NCBI GenBank assembly: GCA_963765725.1
Contig: CAVXXI010000001.1
Coordinates: 62,001 to 126,000 of the forward strand
Length of the DNA stretch: 64,000 bases
Reading direction: 5' to 3'
Origin: DASQEH01 sp963765725
Lineage (GTDB): Bacteria > Actinomycetota > Actinomycetes > Propionibacteriales > Nocardioidaceae
Below the pieces are notes generated by a model. It searched no databases. It had not been told where the DNA came from and worked only from the letters and a program-made list of their open reading frames with translations. The translations under genes and the position numbers were made by a program. Positions 1 to 8,434 of this stretch are shown piece after piece (within the stretch, counting starts at the first letter, position 1; the number at the start of each line of letters is the position of its first letter).

Positions 1-656
1 CCCGGGTTCTCCGCGCCCTGTGTGCTGAACAGGAACCCGACACCGTGGTGGAACCCGTCGATCGCGAGGATCAGTGCGATGCCGAGGGTGCCGACGATCT
101 CGACGTACACACCGAACTGCGCGACCCGCCCCATCACCTTGGCCCCGGTGATGTTGAGGACGGTCTGGATGATCACCAGGCCTCCGGTGATCCACAGCAG
201 CGTCAGGTGGTTCGTCGGGTCCAGGTTCCACCCGAACCAGTTGTGTGCTAGCGACGTCACGTAGCCGACGACCCCGGTGTCGACTGCCGCCACCGTGATC
301 AGCAGCGCGATGCCATAGAACCAGCCGACGAACCAACCGAAGGTCGGGCCAACCGAGAACTTGCTGTACTGGTACAGCGCGCCGGCGACCGGGTAGTGAC
401 TTGCCAGCTCTCCGAACACGAGCGCCACCAGCAGCATCCCCGCGACCGGGATCCAGGTCAGCCAGACGTAGGCCGGCCCCCCGGCCGCGACCCCGAGGAC
501 GAACAGGGAGTAGATGCCCACCATGGGGGACAGGTAGGTGAAGGCGACTGAGAAGTTCGCGAACTGGCTCAGCACCCGGTTCAGTTGCGGAATGTAGCCA
601 AGGCTCGAGAGCCGGGCGTCGTCTCCCACGTCGTCGACGGGCGTGTGCTGCGCCAT
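1..656 (-). CDS. APC-family amino acid permease, N-terminal part (runs off the window)
   Basis: Reading the minus strand from ATG at 656 gives about 218 residues without a stop; the gene leaves the window at position 1. After a polar N-terminus (SLGYIPQLNR) come the features of the amino acid/polyamine/organocation superfamily: FANFSVAFTYLSPMVGIYS in the first membrane helix, GGPAYVWLTWIP in the second, and ELASHYPVAGALYQYS, typical of GABA/amino acid permeases. It would be an inner-membrane transporter for an amino acid or amine; the substrate cannot be told. The start is supported by a strong AGGAGGAGC site just upstream. It is divergent from the photolyase gene. Confidence 0.85.
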   Translation of the reverse strand, partial: MAQHTPVDDVGDDARLSSLGYIPQLNRVLSQFANFSVAFTYLSPMVGIYSLFVLGVAAGGPAYVWLTWIPVAGMLLVALVFGELASHYPVAGALYQYSKFSVGPTFGWFVGWFYGIALLITVAAVDTGVVGYVTSLAHNWFGWNLDPTNHLTLLWITGGLVIIQTVLNITGAKVMGRVAQFGVYVEIVGTLGIALILAIDGFHHGVGFLFSTQGAENP

Positions 657-1046
657 GTGCTCCTCCTGGTTCAGCCCCCGTGTCATTAGTGTGGCCGTGG
701 GACCTGCGAGCGCGACCATCGACGCGCAGACGAACCTCGGGAATCGACTTGCCCTCGATCGTGGTGAGCGGCTGCCCGAGGCAGGGCTGCTCCTTTCCAT
801 GCTGCGGAGGTCGCGCTCCGCACTCGCCACTGGGGCGCGGACCCGTGCCACCGGCGTGCGTAAGAAGCGCCCTATCCCGGAGCCTTACGCAAATCGCGTA
901 CGGGCCGGATGATCCGCACCTCATTGGGCACCGGACAGCTCCGGGCCTACGGGGGTAGCGCGGATGACGACCAGCACGGTGACGGGAGGTTCGCCCTCCA
1001 AGTGCTGGGAGATCGGGCACCCGACGGCGTTGTGGACGGAGGTCGC
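657..1046. promoter_or_regulatory. Divergent intergenic region between permease and photolyase
   Basis: This 390-bp gap must hold the promoters of both divergent genes. I see no convincing gene in it. There is an inverted repeat GCGTAAG (858-864) / CTTACGC (884-890) with a 19-nt spacer, directly followed by TACGC-AAATC-GCGTA (886-900). These overlapping palindromes could be an operator or an RNA hairpin; no clear -35/-10 pair was recognised. Confidence 0.35.
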
Positions 1047-2531
1047 ATGACAGGTACACGACGGCGACGCTGGCTGTTCGCGGACCAGCTGGGGCCCCAC
1101 TTCCTGGACTCCGACGACCAGCCGGTGCTTCTCGTCGAGGCCCGGTCCGTGCTCCGGCGGCGCTCGTTCCACCGCCAGAAGGCTCATCTGGTGCTGTCCG
1201 CCCTTCGCCACCGTGCCGCGGAGCTGGGCACTCAGGCGCGTTTCGAGCAGGGCGAGACGTACCGCCAGGCGCTGCACGCGCTGGGTGAGCCCGTTTCGGT
1301 GTGCGCTCCCACCTCCCAGGGGGCCGACCGCTTCGTGCGCGGCCTCGACGGTGTTGAGGTGCTCCCGGCACGAGGCTTCACGTTGTCGCGGGAGGACTTC
1401 TCCGGCTGGGCCGAGGGCCGGCGTCGTCTCCTCCTCGAGGACTTCTACCGCGAGCAGCGACGCCGGAAAGGCGTTCTCATGGAGGGCAGCGAGCCGATCT
1501 CCGGCCGGTGGAACTACGACGCGGACAATCGGGAGCGGCCGCCGCGCGGCGTGAGCCGCCTCGGCGTCGTAGCTCCCTGGCAGCCCGACGAGGACGACAT
1601 CGACGAGCAGGTGCGTCGCGACCTCGACGCGTGGGAGGCCGATGGATCGATCCGGACCGTCGGTCGCGACGGCCCACGCCGCTTCGCGGTCACCCGTGAG
1701 GAAGCGCTGACCGCGCTTCGGCACTTCGTCGAGGACAGGCTGCCTGTGTTCGGCCCGTTCGAGGACGCGATGCTCGCCGAGGATCCGACGATGGCGCACT
1801 CGCAGCTGTCCGCACCGCTCAACCTGGGCCTTCTCGATCCGATGGAGTGCGTGCGAGCCGCCGAAGCGGCCTACTTGACCGGCGCGGCGCCGCTACGAAG
1901 CGTCGAGGGGTACGTCCGTCAGGTCCTCGGCTGGAGGGAGTACGTGTGGCACATCTACTGGCACTTCGGCCCCGGCTATCGGCAGCACAACGCTCTCGAC
2001 GCCGACGGCGGCGTTCCTCGCTGGTTCGCCGAGCTCGACGCCGACGCGGTGGAGGCACGATGCCTGTCCAGAGTGCTCGCTCAGGTCCGCGACTCCGGCT
2101 GGACCCACCACATCCCGCGGCTGATGGTCCTTGGCAACTACGGGCTGCAGCGGGGCTGGAGCCCGCAAGCGCTCACCGACTGGTTCCACCGCTGCTTCGT
2201 CGACGGGTACGACTGGGTCATGCTTCCCAATGTGCTGGGCATGTCGCAGCACGCGGACGGCGGCCTGATGGCGACCAAGCCGTACGCCGCGGGCGGGGCC
2301 TACATCAACAAGATGAGCGACCTCTGCGGCGCCTGCCGGTACAAGCCCGAGCGGCGGCTCGGCCCGGATGCCTGCCCTTACACCGCGGGCTACTGGGGTT
2401 TCCTGCACCGTAATCGGGCCGCCCTCGCCGGCAACCGTCGGATGCGGCAGTCCCTGCAGGGCTTGGACCGGCTGAGCGACCTGGCCGAGGTCGCCGCCCA
2501 GGAGGAGCGGCGGGGGTCGTCCGCGCCCTGA
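1047..2531 (+). CDS. phrB: FeS-containing cryptochrome/(6-4) photolyase (PhrB/FeS-BCP type)
   Basis: The protein has 494 residues. It is a light-driven DNA repair flavoprotein of the bacterial FeS-BCP class (COG3046), which repairs (6-4) photoproducts and carries a [4Fe-4S] cluster. The N-terminus RRWLFADQLGPHF is the family start. The C-terminal FAD region contains GWTHHIPRLMVLGNYGL and GMSQHADGGLMATKPY. Cysteines at 339, 427, 430 and 443 have the same spacing (88, 3, 13) as the cluster ligands I recall for Agrobacterium PhrB (C350, C438, C441, C454). I chose ATG 1047, behind GGAGG; the frame is open upstream but has no family sequence there. DUF2945 and DUF3140 genes follow on the same strand, so a stress/DNA-repair operon is likely. 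Confidence 0.92.
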   Translation: MTGTRRRRWLFADQLGPHFLDSDDQPVLLVEARSVLRRRSFHRQKAHLVLSALRHRAAELGTQARFEQGETYRQALHALGEPVSVCAPTSQGADRFVRGLDGVEVLPARGFTLSREDFSGWAEGRRRLLLEDFYREQRRRKGVLMEGSEPISGRWNYDADNRERPPRGVSRLGVVAPWQPDEDDIDEQVRRDLDAWEADGSIRTVGRDGPRRFAVTREEALTALRHFVEDRLPVFGPFEDAMLAEDPTMAHSQLSAPLNLGLLDPMECVRAAEAAYLTGAAPLRSVEGYVRQVLGWREYVWHIYWHFGPGYRQHNALDADGGVPRWFAELDADAVEARCLSRVLAQVRDSGWTHHIPRLMVLGNYGLQRGWSPQALTDWFHRCFVDGYDWVMLPNVLGMSQHADGGLMATKPYAAGGAYINKMSDLCGACRYKPERRLGPDACPYTAGYWGFLHRNRAALAGNRRMRQSLQGLDRLSDLAEVAAQEERRGSSAP

Positions 2532-2585
2532 CCAGAGCACTCGATACAGCGACTCGACACAGCGACTCGACGAAGGGAAGACAAG

Positions 2586-2798
2586 ATGGCGACGGAGTTC
2601 AAGAAGGGTGACCGTGTCACCTGGAACAGCCACGGCGGCACCGCCGAGGGCGAGATCGTGCGCAAGATCACCGAGGACACCGAGCTCGCCGGCCGGCAGG
2701 TCCGTGCCAGCAAGGACGACCCGCAGTACCTCGTGCGCAGCGACAAGAGCGGCGGCGAGGCGGTCCACAAGCCGTCGGCGCTGAAGAAGAAGGGCTGA
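2586..2798 (+). CDS. DUF2945 / hypervirulence-associated TUDOR-domain protein
   Basis: A 70-residue basic protein that is a single small beta-barrel domain: FKKGDRVTWNSHGG, then GEIVRKIT, QVRASKDDPQYLVRSD and a KPSALKK tail. This matches the DUF2945/HVA1 TUDOR-like family, whose biochemical role is not established. It sits 54 bp behind the photolyase with the purine-rich sequence GAAGGGAAG before its ATG, and only 4 bp separate it from the DUF3140 gene, so the two are almost certainly co-transcribed and probably translationally coupled. Confidence 0.85.
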   Translation: MATEFKKGDRVTWNSHGGTAEGEIVRKITEDTELAGRQVRASKDDPQYLVRSDKSGGEAVHKPSALKKKG

Positions 2799-2802
2799 CG
2801 AC

Positions 2803-3144
2803 ATGGCCGGACAATCCGTTGACGCGGTAGCCGAGATCTGGGACGACTGGCAGGATGCCGTCAACATGACCGCTAAGGAGCTGGAGGACTTCCTCGGGTC
2901 CGAGGAGTCGAAGTCGGTGGGCGACAGGAGCTCGGGCGGCGAGTCGACCGGTCACGCGTCCGGCCGGCGGATCGTCGAGATCCAGCGCACGAAGAAGGCC
3001 GACCTCACCGACGACGACGCGGTCCACATGCGCAAGGTCGTCGGCTACGTCCACCGCCACCTCGCCCAACGCCCGTCTGGCGACGTCGCCGACACCAAAT
3101 GGCGCTACTCGCTGATGAACTGGGGCCACGACCCGACCAAGTAA
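2803..3144 (+). CDS. DUF3140 family protein
   Basis: A 113-residue protein with the DUF3140 layout: an N-terminal helical segment (AEIWDDWQDAVNMTAKELED), a glycine/serine-rich middle, then RRIVEIQRTKKADLTDDD and HMRKVVGYVHRHLAQRP, ending in WRYSLMNWGHDP. The family is common in actinobacteria and often occurs beside DUF2945, as here; its function is unknown, though a DNA-associated role has been guessed. It starts 4 bp after the DUF2945 stop. It is probably the last gene of the photolyase operon, since the Tricorn gene begins about 100 bp later. Confidence 0.85.
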   Translation: MAGQSVDAVAEIWDDWQDAVNMTAKELEDFLGSEESKSVGDRSSGGESTGHASGRRIVEIQRTKKADLTDDDAVHMRKVVGYVHRHLAQRPSGDVADTKWRYSLMNWGHDPTK

Positions 3145-3245
3145 GGGGGTCGAGCTACACAGGTGCAGACGCCGGCCCCCCGGGCGCTTGAGCCGTCAGC
3201 GTCCGCCGTCCGGCACGTCTCAGCAGCCGTCGCTAAGGTCGCTCC

Positions 3246-6200
3246 ATGACAACCGACGGCTACCTGCGGTACCCCCATGTGCGGGGGTCTCTTCTCACTT
3301 TTGTCGCGGAGGACGACGTCTGGCTCGCCGACACCGGAGGCGGCCGCGCGTACCGGCTCAGCGCGGACAGCGTGCCCGCTCTGACGCCGCGGATCTCGCC
3401 CGACGGGTCACAGGTGGCCTGGGCCGCGCGGCGCGACGGAGCCACGGAGGTGTACGTGGCCCCGACCGAGGGGGGAGCGTCGCGTCGGCTCACGTACTGG
3501 GGTCAGCCCGGTACCCGAGTCACCGGTTGGGTCTCCGATGCCGAGGTGATGGTGCTCAGCACGGTCGGGGAAAGCGAGTGGGTGCGGATGTGGGCCCACG
3601 CGGTGCCGGTGGACGGCGGACCGAGCCGGCGACTGCCGTACGGCTGGGTGGGTGACGTCGCGGTCGGCCCGGAGGGTGGGGTGCTGCTGTCGTCGTACTT
3701 CTGGACCGAGCCAGCCCGATGGAAGCGGTACCGCGGCGGCACCGCCAGCCAGCTCTGGCTGGACCTGGACGGCTCGGGAGTCTTTCGGCGGACCTTCGCC
3801 GACCTGACGTCGAGCCTCGCGTTCCCGGTGTGGACGACCGGCGCTGACGGCCGGCAGCGGATCGCCTTCTGCTCCGACCACGAGGGCCGCGGCCAGCTGT
3901 ACAGCTCCGTGGTTGGCAAGCGGGCGCCGACGACGGCGCGCCTTGCCCGCCGGACCGACGGCGACCACTACGCCCGGCAAGCCAGCAGCGACGGCCGGCA
4001 GGTCGTCTACTGCGCCGGCGGCGAGCTGTACCTGCTCGACTCCCTCGACGACGCCGTCGAGCCGCGCGCGGTCGACCTCCGGCTCGGCGGCGCCCGGCCA
4101 TTGCTGCGTCCGCACCGCATCAAAGCCGGCGCTTCCCTCGGCACCATCAGCCCCGACCTCACCGGGCGCGCGTCCGCAGTGGAATCACGCGGAACGGTCA
4201 GCTGGGTGAGCCACCGTGGCGGACCCGTACGTGCCCTCGCGGCGGGATCGGCTGTACGCCGCCGGCTTCCCGTCGTCCTCGACGACGCCAGGGTGGCCTG
4301 GGTGAGCGACGTCGACGGTGACGACGCCCTCGAGATCCTCGACCTCGACGCGCCGGACGCCTCTCCCCGCACGCTGGTCGCCGCCGGACGGCTCGGGCGG
4401 ATCCTGGAGATGGCGGCCTCCCCCGACGGTCGCCGGATCGCCGTGAGCACTCACGACGGCCGGATCCTCGTCTGCGCAGTGCCCTCCGGCCCGGTCACAC
4501 GTGCGGTCGCACCCCGGGAGGTCGACTCGACAACGGGGGACATGTCCGGCTTGGCGTTCTCACCGGACTCGCGCTGGCTCGCCTGGTCGGCGTCCGGCCC
4601 CGGACCGTGGGAGGAGCCAGGACCTCGCCCGCTGCGTCAGATCAAGCTGGCCGACCTCGACGACCGCCGGGTCGTCGAGGTGACGTCGCTGCGGTTCACC
4701 GACACGAACCCCGTGTTCACCCCCGACGGCAAGCACCTGGTGTTTCTGTCCGTCCGCAGCCTCGACCCGGTGTACGACTCGTTCTCGTTCGACTTGTCGT
4801 TCCCGGCCGGATGCCGGCCGCACCTGGTCGGGTTGGCCGCGGAGACGCCCTCGCCGTTCGACCCCGTGGTGGGAGGTCGTCCGCTCGAGCCTCCTGCACC
4901 CGAACAGGCCGCGCTGACGGCGGTGGCCGATACGGCCGCGGAGCCGGAGAAGTCCTCGACGGCGTCCCCGCCTCTGCGCAGGCCGACGCCACCTCGCACC
5001 ACCGTCGATGCCGAGGATCTCGACCAACGCGTCGTCCCGGTACCGGTGGAGGCTGGGCGCTACTCCGGCCTGGCGGCGACCAAGCACGGTCTGGTCTGGC
5101 TCCGGGAGCCGCTGCGGGGAGAGCTGGGTGCGAGCCGGGCGACCGTGGACGCCGAGCCGGAGCGCGCCCGGGTCGAGCACTTCGACCTGCGCACCTGCCG
5201 GTTGTCCACGGTCGTCGCGACAGCGGACCGGCTGGCCGTCACCGGCGACGGCAGTCGGCTCGTCGTCGTCGACAAGGACCGGCTGAGCGTGGTCCCGAGC
5301 GACAAGCCTGCCCCCGACGAGGGCGACAACGAGGACGCCGTGCTGGTCGACCTGGATCGGTTGCGCGTCGAGGTCGACCCCCCTGCGGAGTGGCGGCAGA
5401 TGCTCGACGAGACGTGGCGGCTGATGCGCGACCACTTCTGGCGCGAGGACATGGGCGGCGTCGACTGGCGCGCCGCCAGGGACAGGTACGAGCCGGTCCT
5501 GGACCGCCTCGGATCGCACGACGACCTGATCGACGTGATCTGGGAGATGCAGGGCGAGCTGGGCAGCTCCCACGCCTACGCGATCCCGCCGCAGAAGCGG
5601 GGGGATGCGGAGCGCCGTCAGGGGCTGCTCGGCGCCGATCTGGAGTTCAGCGGGGAGGAGTGGCGGATCACGCGGATCGTCCCGGGCGACTCCTCGAACC
5701 CGAACGCGCGATCCCCGCTCCTCGCACCGGGCATCGCCGCGCGGGCGGGGGACGAGATCGTGGCCGTGGACGGCAGGCGCACCAGCCGAACGCAGAGCCC
5801 GCTGTCGCTGCTCGCAGGTACCGCCGGGCAACCGGTCGAGCTCACCTTGCGGGCACGCGGGCGTGGGCGCGGCGGCCTGCGACGGGTGGTCGTCGTGCCG
5901 CTGGCCGAGGAGTTCCCGCTGCGGTACCAGGACTGGGTCAGGGACCGCCGGGAGTACGTGCACGCGAGGACCGACGGCGCGATCGGCTACCTCCACGTAC
6001 CCGACATGATGTCGCTGGGCTGGGCACAGCTGCATCGCGACCTGCGCACAGAGATGCCTCGCGACGGGCTGATCGTCGACGTCCGCGGCAACGGCGGTGG
6101 GCACACGTCACAGCTGGTACTGGAGAAGCTCGCGCGAAGGGTCATCGGCTGGGACATCGTCCGCGGGTATCACCCCGACTCGTACCCGAGCGACGCCCGA

Positions 6201-6584
6201 CGCGGACCGATGGTGGCGATCGCCGACATGTTCGCAGGTTCGGACGGCGACATCATCACTGCGGCGATCCAGTCCCTCGAGCTCGGACCGGTGGTCGGTA
6301 CGCGTACCTGGGGCGGCGTGATCGGGATCGACGGCCGGTACACGCTCGTCGACGGCACCATGGTGACGCAGCCGCGGTACTCGTTCTGGTTCGAGAAGTT
6401 CGGCTGGGGGGTCGAGAACCATGGCGTCGACCCCGACATCGAGGTGCCCGTGACCCCACAGGACCGGGCCGCCGGCAACGACGTTCAGCTTGACCGCGCC
6501 CTGGCGGAGATCCAGCGTCTGCTGAAACGCACCCCACCGGTGAGCCCGCCGCCGATCCCCGACCTGCCGGGGGGCGGGACCTGA
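3246..6584 (+). CDS. tri: Tricorn protease homologue (S41 serine peptidase)
   Basis: The protein has 1112 residues, close to the usual length for bacterial Tricorn homologues. In order it shows WD/PD40-type beta-propeller repeats (about 1-530; ISPDGSQVAW, FSPDSRWLAW, FTPDGKHLVF), a proline-rich linker (about 540-590), more propeller, a C1 helical domain from about 710, a PDZ domain (about 790-870) and the C2 peptidase domain. The catalytic tetrad is visible: SSH with His776, GSDGD with Ser999 and Asp1000, and Glu1057 in GVENHG. The Ser-to-Glu spacing of 58 matches archaeal Tricorn. There is no signal peptide, so it is cytoplasmic. It would degrade oligopeptides released by larger proteases. 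No Tricorn-interacting aminopeptidase gene is nearby. Confidence 0.93.
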   Translation: MTTDGYLRYPHVRGSLLTFVAEDDVWLADTGGGRAYRLSADSVPALTPRISPDGSQVAWAARRDGATEVYVAPTEGGASRRLTYWGQPGTRVTGWVSDAEVMVLSTVGESEWVRMWAHAVPVDGGPSRRLPYGWVGDVAVGPEGGVLLSSYFWTEPARWKRYRGGTASQLWLDLDGSGVFRRTFADLTSSLAFPVWTTGADGRQRIAFCSDHEGRGQLYSSVVGKRAPTTARLARRTDGDHYARQASSDGRQVVYCAGGELYLLDSLDDAVEPRAVDLRLGGARPLLRPHRIKAGASLGTISPDLTGRASAVESRGTVSWVSHRGGPVRALAAGSAVRRRLPVVLDDARVAWVSDVDGDDALEILDLDAPDASPRTLVAAGRLGRILEMAASPDGRRIAVSTHDGRILVCAVPSGPVTRAVAPREVDSTTGDMSGLAFSPDSRWLAWSASGPGPWEEPGPRPLRQIKLADLDDRRVVEVTSLRFTDTNPVFTPDGKHLVFLSVRSLDPVYDSFSFDLSFPAGCRPHLVGLAAETPSPFDPVVGGRPLEPPAPEQAALTAVADTAAEPEKSSTASPPLRRPTPPRTTVDAEDLDQRVVPVPVEAGRYSGLAATKHGLVWLREPLRGELGASRATVDAEPERARVEHFDLRTCRLSTVVATADRLAVTGDGSRLVVVDKDRLSVVPSDKPAPDEGDNEDAVLVDLDRLRVEVDPPAEWRQMLDETWRLMRDHFWREDMGGVDWRAARDRYEPVLDRLGSHDDLIDVIWEMQGELGSSHAYAIPPQKRGDAERRQGLLGADLEFSGEEWRITRIVPGDSSNPNARSPLLAPGIAARAGDEIVAVDGRRTSRTQSPLSLLAGTAGQPVELTLRARGRGRGGLRRVVVVPLAEEFPLRYQDWVRDRREYVHARTDGAIGYLHVPDMMSLGWAQLHRDLRTEMPRDGLIVDVRGNGGGHTSQLVLEKLARRVIGWDIVRGYHPDSYPSDARRGPMVAIADMFAGSDGDIITAAIQSLELGPVVGTRTWGGVIGIDGRYTLVDGTMVTQPRYSFWFEKFGWGVENHGVDPDIEVPVTPQDRAAGNDVQLDRALAEIQRLLKRTPPVSPPPIPDLPGGGT

Positions 6585-6626
6585 GCAGGAACGGGCCCCG
6601 AGCAGAAGAGGGGAGGCTGAGCGTCC

Positions 6627-7409
6627 TCAAACCACGTACCTGTCACGGTGAGGGCCATCCGTAGTGACCCAATCATGGGGGAGGGCTTTCGCGACCGCCG
6701 CCATGCGCGTGGTCACGCCGAGTCTGGCATAGATGTTCTCAAGGTGTTTGCGCACCGTGTTTGTCGAGATGAACAGGGCGCTGGCGATCTCGGTATTGGT
6801 ACGCCCGCGTGCGGTGAGCCGCAGCAGCTCCCATTGCCGGGCTGTCAGGTCGTGAACCGGCTGACGTCGGCGCTGAATCTCTTGATCCAGTTCGTTCAAG
6901 TGTGGCCGGAGGAGCGCGAGCAACAGCCGGTCCCGATCGTCGAAATCTGGTCCCGGCCCCCTCGCGAACAGCAGTCGAGTGCTCATGCCTGGCCGGGCAG
7001 CCAAGCACAGCAACGCCTCGTGCTCTGCCCCGAAGTACCGCGTGTACTCGCAGTACATGGGCGAGCTGTGATATTCGGGGAGCGTATAGAAGTCCGAGAC
7101 GGTCGTGACGCTGCGATCATCGCCGGTGCGGCTGGGATAGCTGCAGTGAAGATCTGAGTCATAGTGCCGCCAGAACACGTCGTCACCGACCAACTGCTCC
7201 GGCACGTCCTCAGTCGGGAAGGCCCGTTCGCGAAGGCAGTCCTGTCGACGGATGTCGAGCTCGAGAAACGAGACCGAGTCGCAGGGGATCAGCAGGTGCA
7301 AGCGTTCGAGCAATTGGTCCGGTACGCAGTCCGCTGCCGAACAGCTTCGACCAGCATCGAGCACATCCAGCAGTCCCCGCAGATCATTGTCTCGCAAGAC
7401 ACTCGACAT
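6627..7409 (-). CDS. LuxR-family transcriptional regulator
   Basis: The protein has 260 residues from ATG 7409 (MSSVLRDND). The C-terminal 65 residues are a LuxR/GerE helix-turn-helix: LTARQWELLRLTARGRTNTE, then FISTNTVRKHLENIY and LGVTTRMAAVA. The N-terminal 170 residues form an unclassified sensor-like region with several Trp/Tyr and Cys residues (CDSVSFLELD); I see no receiver aspartate motif or autoinducer-domain signature. The frame stays open upstream to 7643, but that part is compositionally unlike the protein and was rejected. It is divergent from the unknown gene at 7784, its most obvious target, and convergent with the Tricorn gene. Confidence 0.85.
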   Translation of the reverse strand: MSSVLRDNDLRGLLDVLDAGRSCSAADCVPDQLLERLHLLIPCDSVSFLELDIRRQDCLRERAFPTEDVPEQLVGDDVFWRHYDSDLHCSYPSRTGDDRSVTTVSDFYTLPEYHSSPMYCEYTRYFGAEHEALLCLAARPGMSTRLLFARGPGPDFDDRDRLLLALLRPHLNELDQEIQRRRQPVHDLTARQWELLRLTARGRTNTEIASALFISTNTVRKHLENIYARLGVTTRMAAVAKALPHDWVTTDGPHRDRYVV

Positions 7410-7514
7410 CCCCCACCCCCGGACCGATGACCGGCCAGCGACCCTCGTTGTCTTCGACCGTAGGTCGGCCGTGGCAACACGTCTAGTGCAAAGCAAAGAT
7501 ACGGCGGATGTCGT

Positions 7515-7787
7515 ATGGCTCCCTCCGGCGGTTCGCCGCAGGCTGGACACATGCAGGGCAGCCCGACGTTTCCGCCCAGGATGCTCCAGATGGGGACTCG
7601 TTACCTCGTAACCCGCGCGTGGCGCTGGATCATCGCACGTCAAGGAGAGCGCCGCGCCGTACAGGAGTACCGCCGGGCCTGGCGCCGCTTCGCACAGCTC
7701 CGAGGATCCTCACCGCACAGGCGCGAAAGCAACCAGTGCGCCCCGCCCCGCGCCATCCGCTCACCAACGAAACGGAGACAACCGTGA
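7515..7787 (+). CDS. Possible small basic protein coupled to the next gene
   Basis: This doubtful reading frame of up to 90 residues starts at 7515 or at later internal ATGs. Its middle (YLVTRAWRWIIARQGERRAV) is a basic, Trp-rich amphipathic stretch. The only positive sign is that its TGA (7785-7787) overlaps the GTG start (7784) of the next gene in a GTGA junction, as in translationally coupled pairs. It resembles no family I know, and it could simply be leader sequence. Confidence 0.25.
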   Translation: MAPSGGSPQAGHMQGSPTFPPRMLQMGTRYLVTRAWRWIIARQGERRAVQEYRRAWRRFAQLRGSSPHRRESNQCAPPRAIRSPTKRRQP

Positions 7788-8329
7788 AGTACCTGACCAA
7801 CGACGACTTCGCCGGCCAGAACTGGCTCATCACACCGACCGCGCGTGCTACGGATCAGCCGCATCATCAGGGGAATCAAGCCCAGGGTTGGCTTGTCGTC
7901 CTGACTGGTGTCGTGTCGGCTGACATTGCTGGGAACAGCACTAATCAATGGCTCCACGAGACCGTGTCCTTCGCGCCCGACCTCGACGCACCCCTCAACT
8001 TCGCGCTCGAGAGTCATGGAATACCCAGGCCAGGTCCAAGCGTGGACTACCTCCTGCGATTCTCACTTCAGCAGTGGGCGCCGTTCGCGTCGCTCTCGTC
8101 GATCTACGACTCGGATACGGCCGACAACTTCGGCGCAGCCGTGGACGTATGGCGACCGGCACCCTTCGCGAGCGGAACGAACGCTCTGACAAATCAACCC
8201 GTCGGCAATCTTTTCGACGGCATCAACGTCGACCTGGCGGTGCGAGACACCGACGCCTGGCTCTACCGTCTCGGATACTCCATCACGTTGATCGGCAACA
8301 TCGTGTTCATCGACAACTCCCTCGTGTGA
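7784..8329 (+). CDS. Hypothetical protein of unknown family
   Basis: The protein has 181 residues from GTG 7784 (reading MKYLTNDDFAGQNW) behind ACGGAGAC. The composition is beta-rich with many aromatic, Asn and Asp residues (GWLVVLTGVVSADIAG, YLLRFSLQQWAPFASLSS, DAWLYRLGYSITLIGNIV). There is no signal peptide, membrane helix, Cys pair or recognisable catalytic motif. I do not recognise the family. It lies divergent from the LuxR regulator and convergent with the DUF2182 gene, so it may be the regulated output of that LuxR protein; this is inference from position only. Confidence 0.6.
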   Translation: MKYLTNDDFAGQNWLITPTARATDQPHHQGNQAQGWLVVLTGVVSADIAGNSTNQWLHETVSFAPDLDAPLNFALESHGIPRPGPSVDYLLRFSLQQWAPFASLSSIYDSDTADNFGAAVDVWRPAPFASGTNALTNQPVGNLFDGINVDLAVRDTDAWLYRLGYSITLIGNIVFIDNSLV

Positions 8330-8434
8330 GGTGCCCAACAGGCCTGTCGCGGTACGCCTCCCGCGTCGTGGGAACCGGTTCGTGCCGAAGGCGGACCACT
8401 GAAAAGCTGCCCGTCGAGGACGAAGTTTGGTCCG

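Noticed and set aside
921..1799. 292-codon minus-strand frame over the photolyase
   Set aside because: It is antisense to a clearly conserved protein and lacks a ribosome site or recognisable domain.
4560..6104. Long minus-strand frame opposite the Tricorn gene
   Set aside because: It is a high-GC shadow of the strongly conserved Tricorn frame, with no family motifs.
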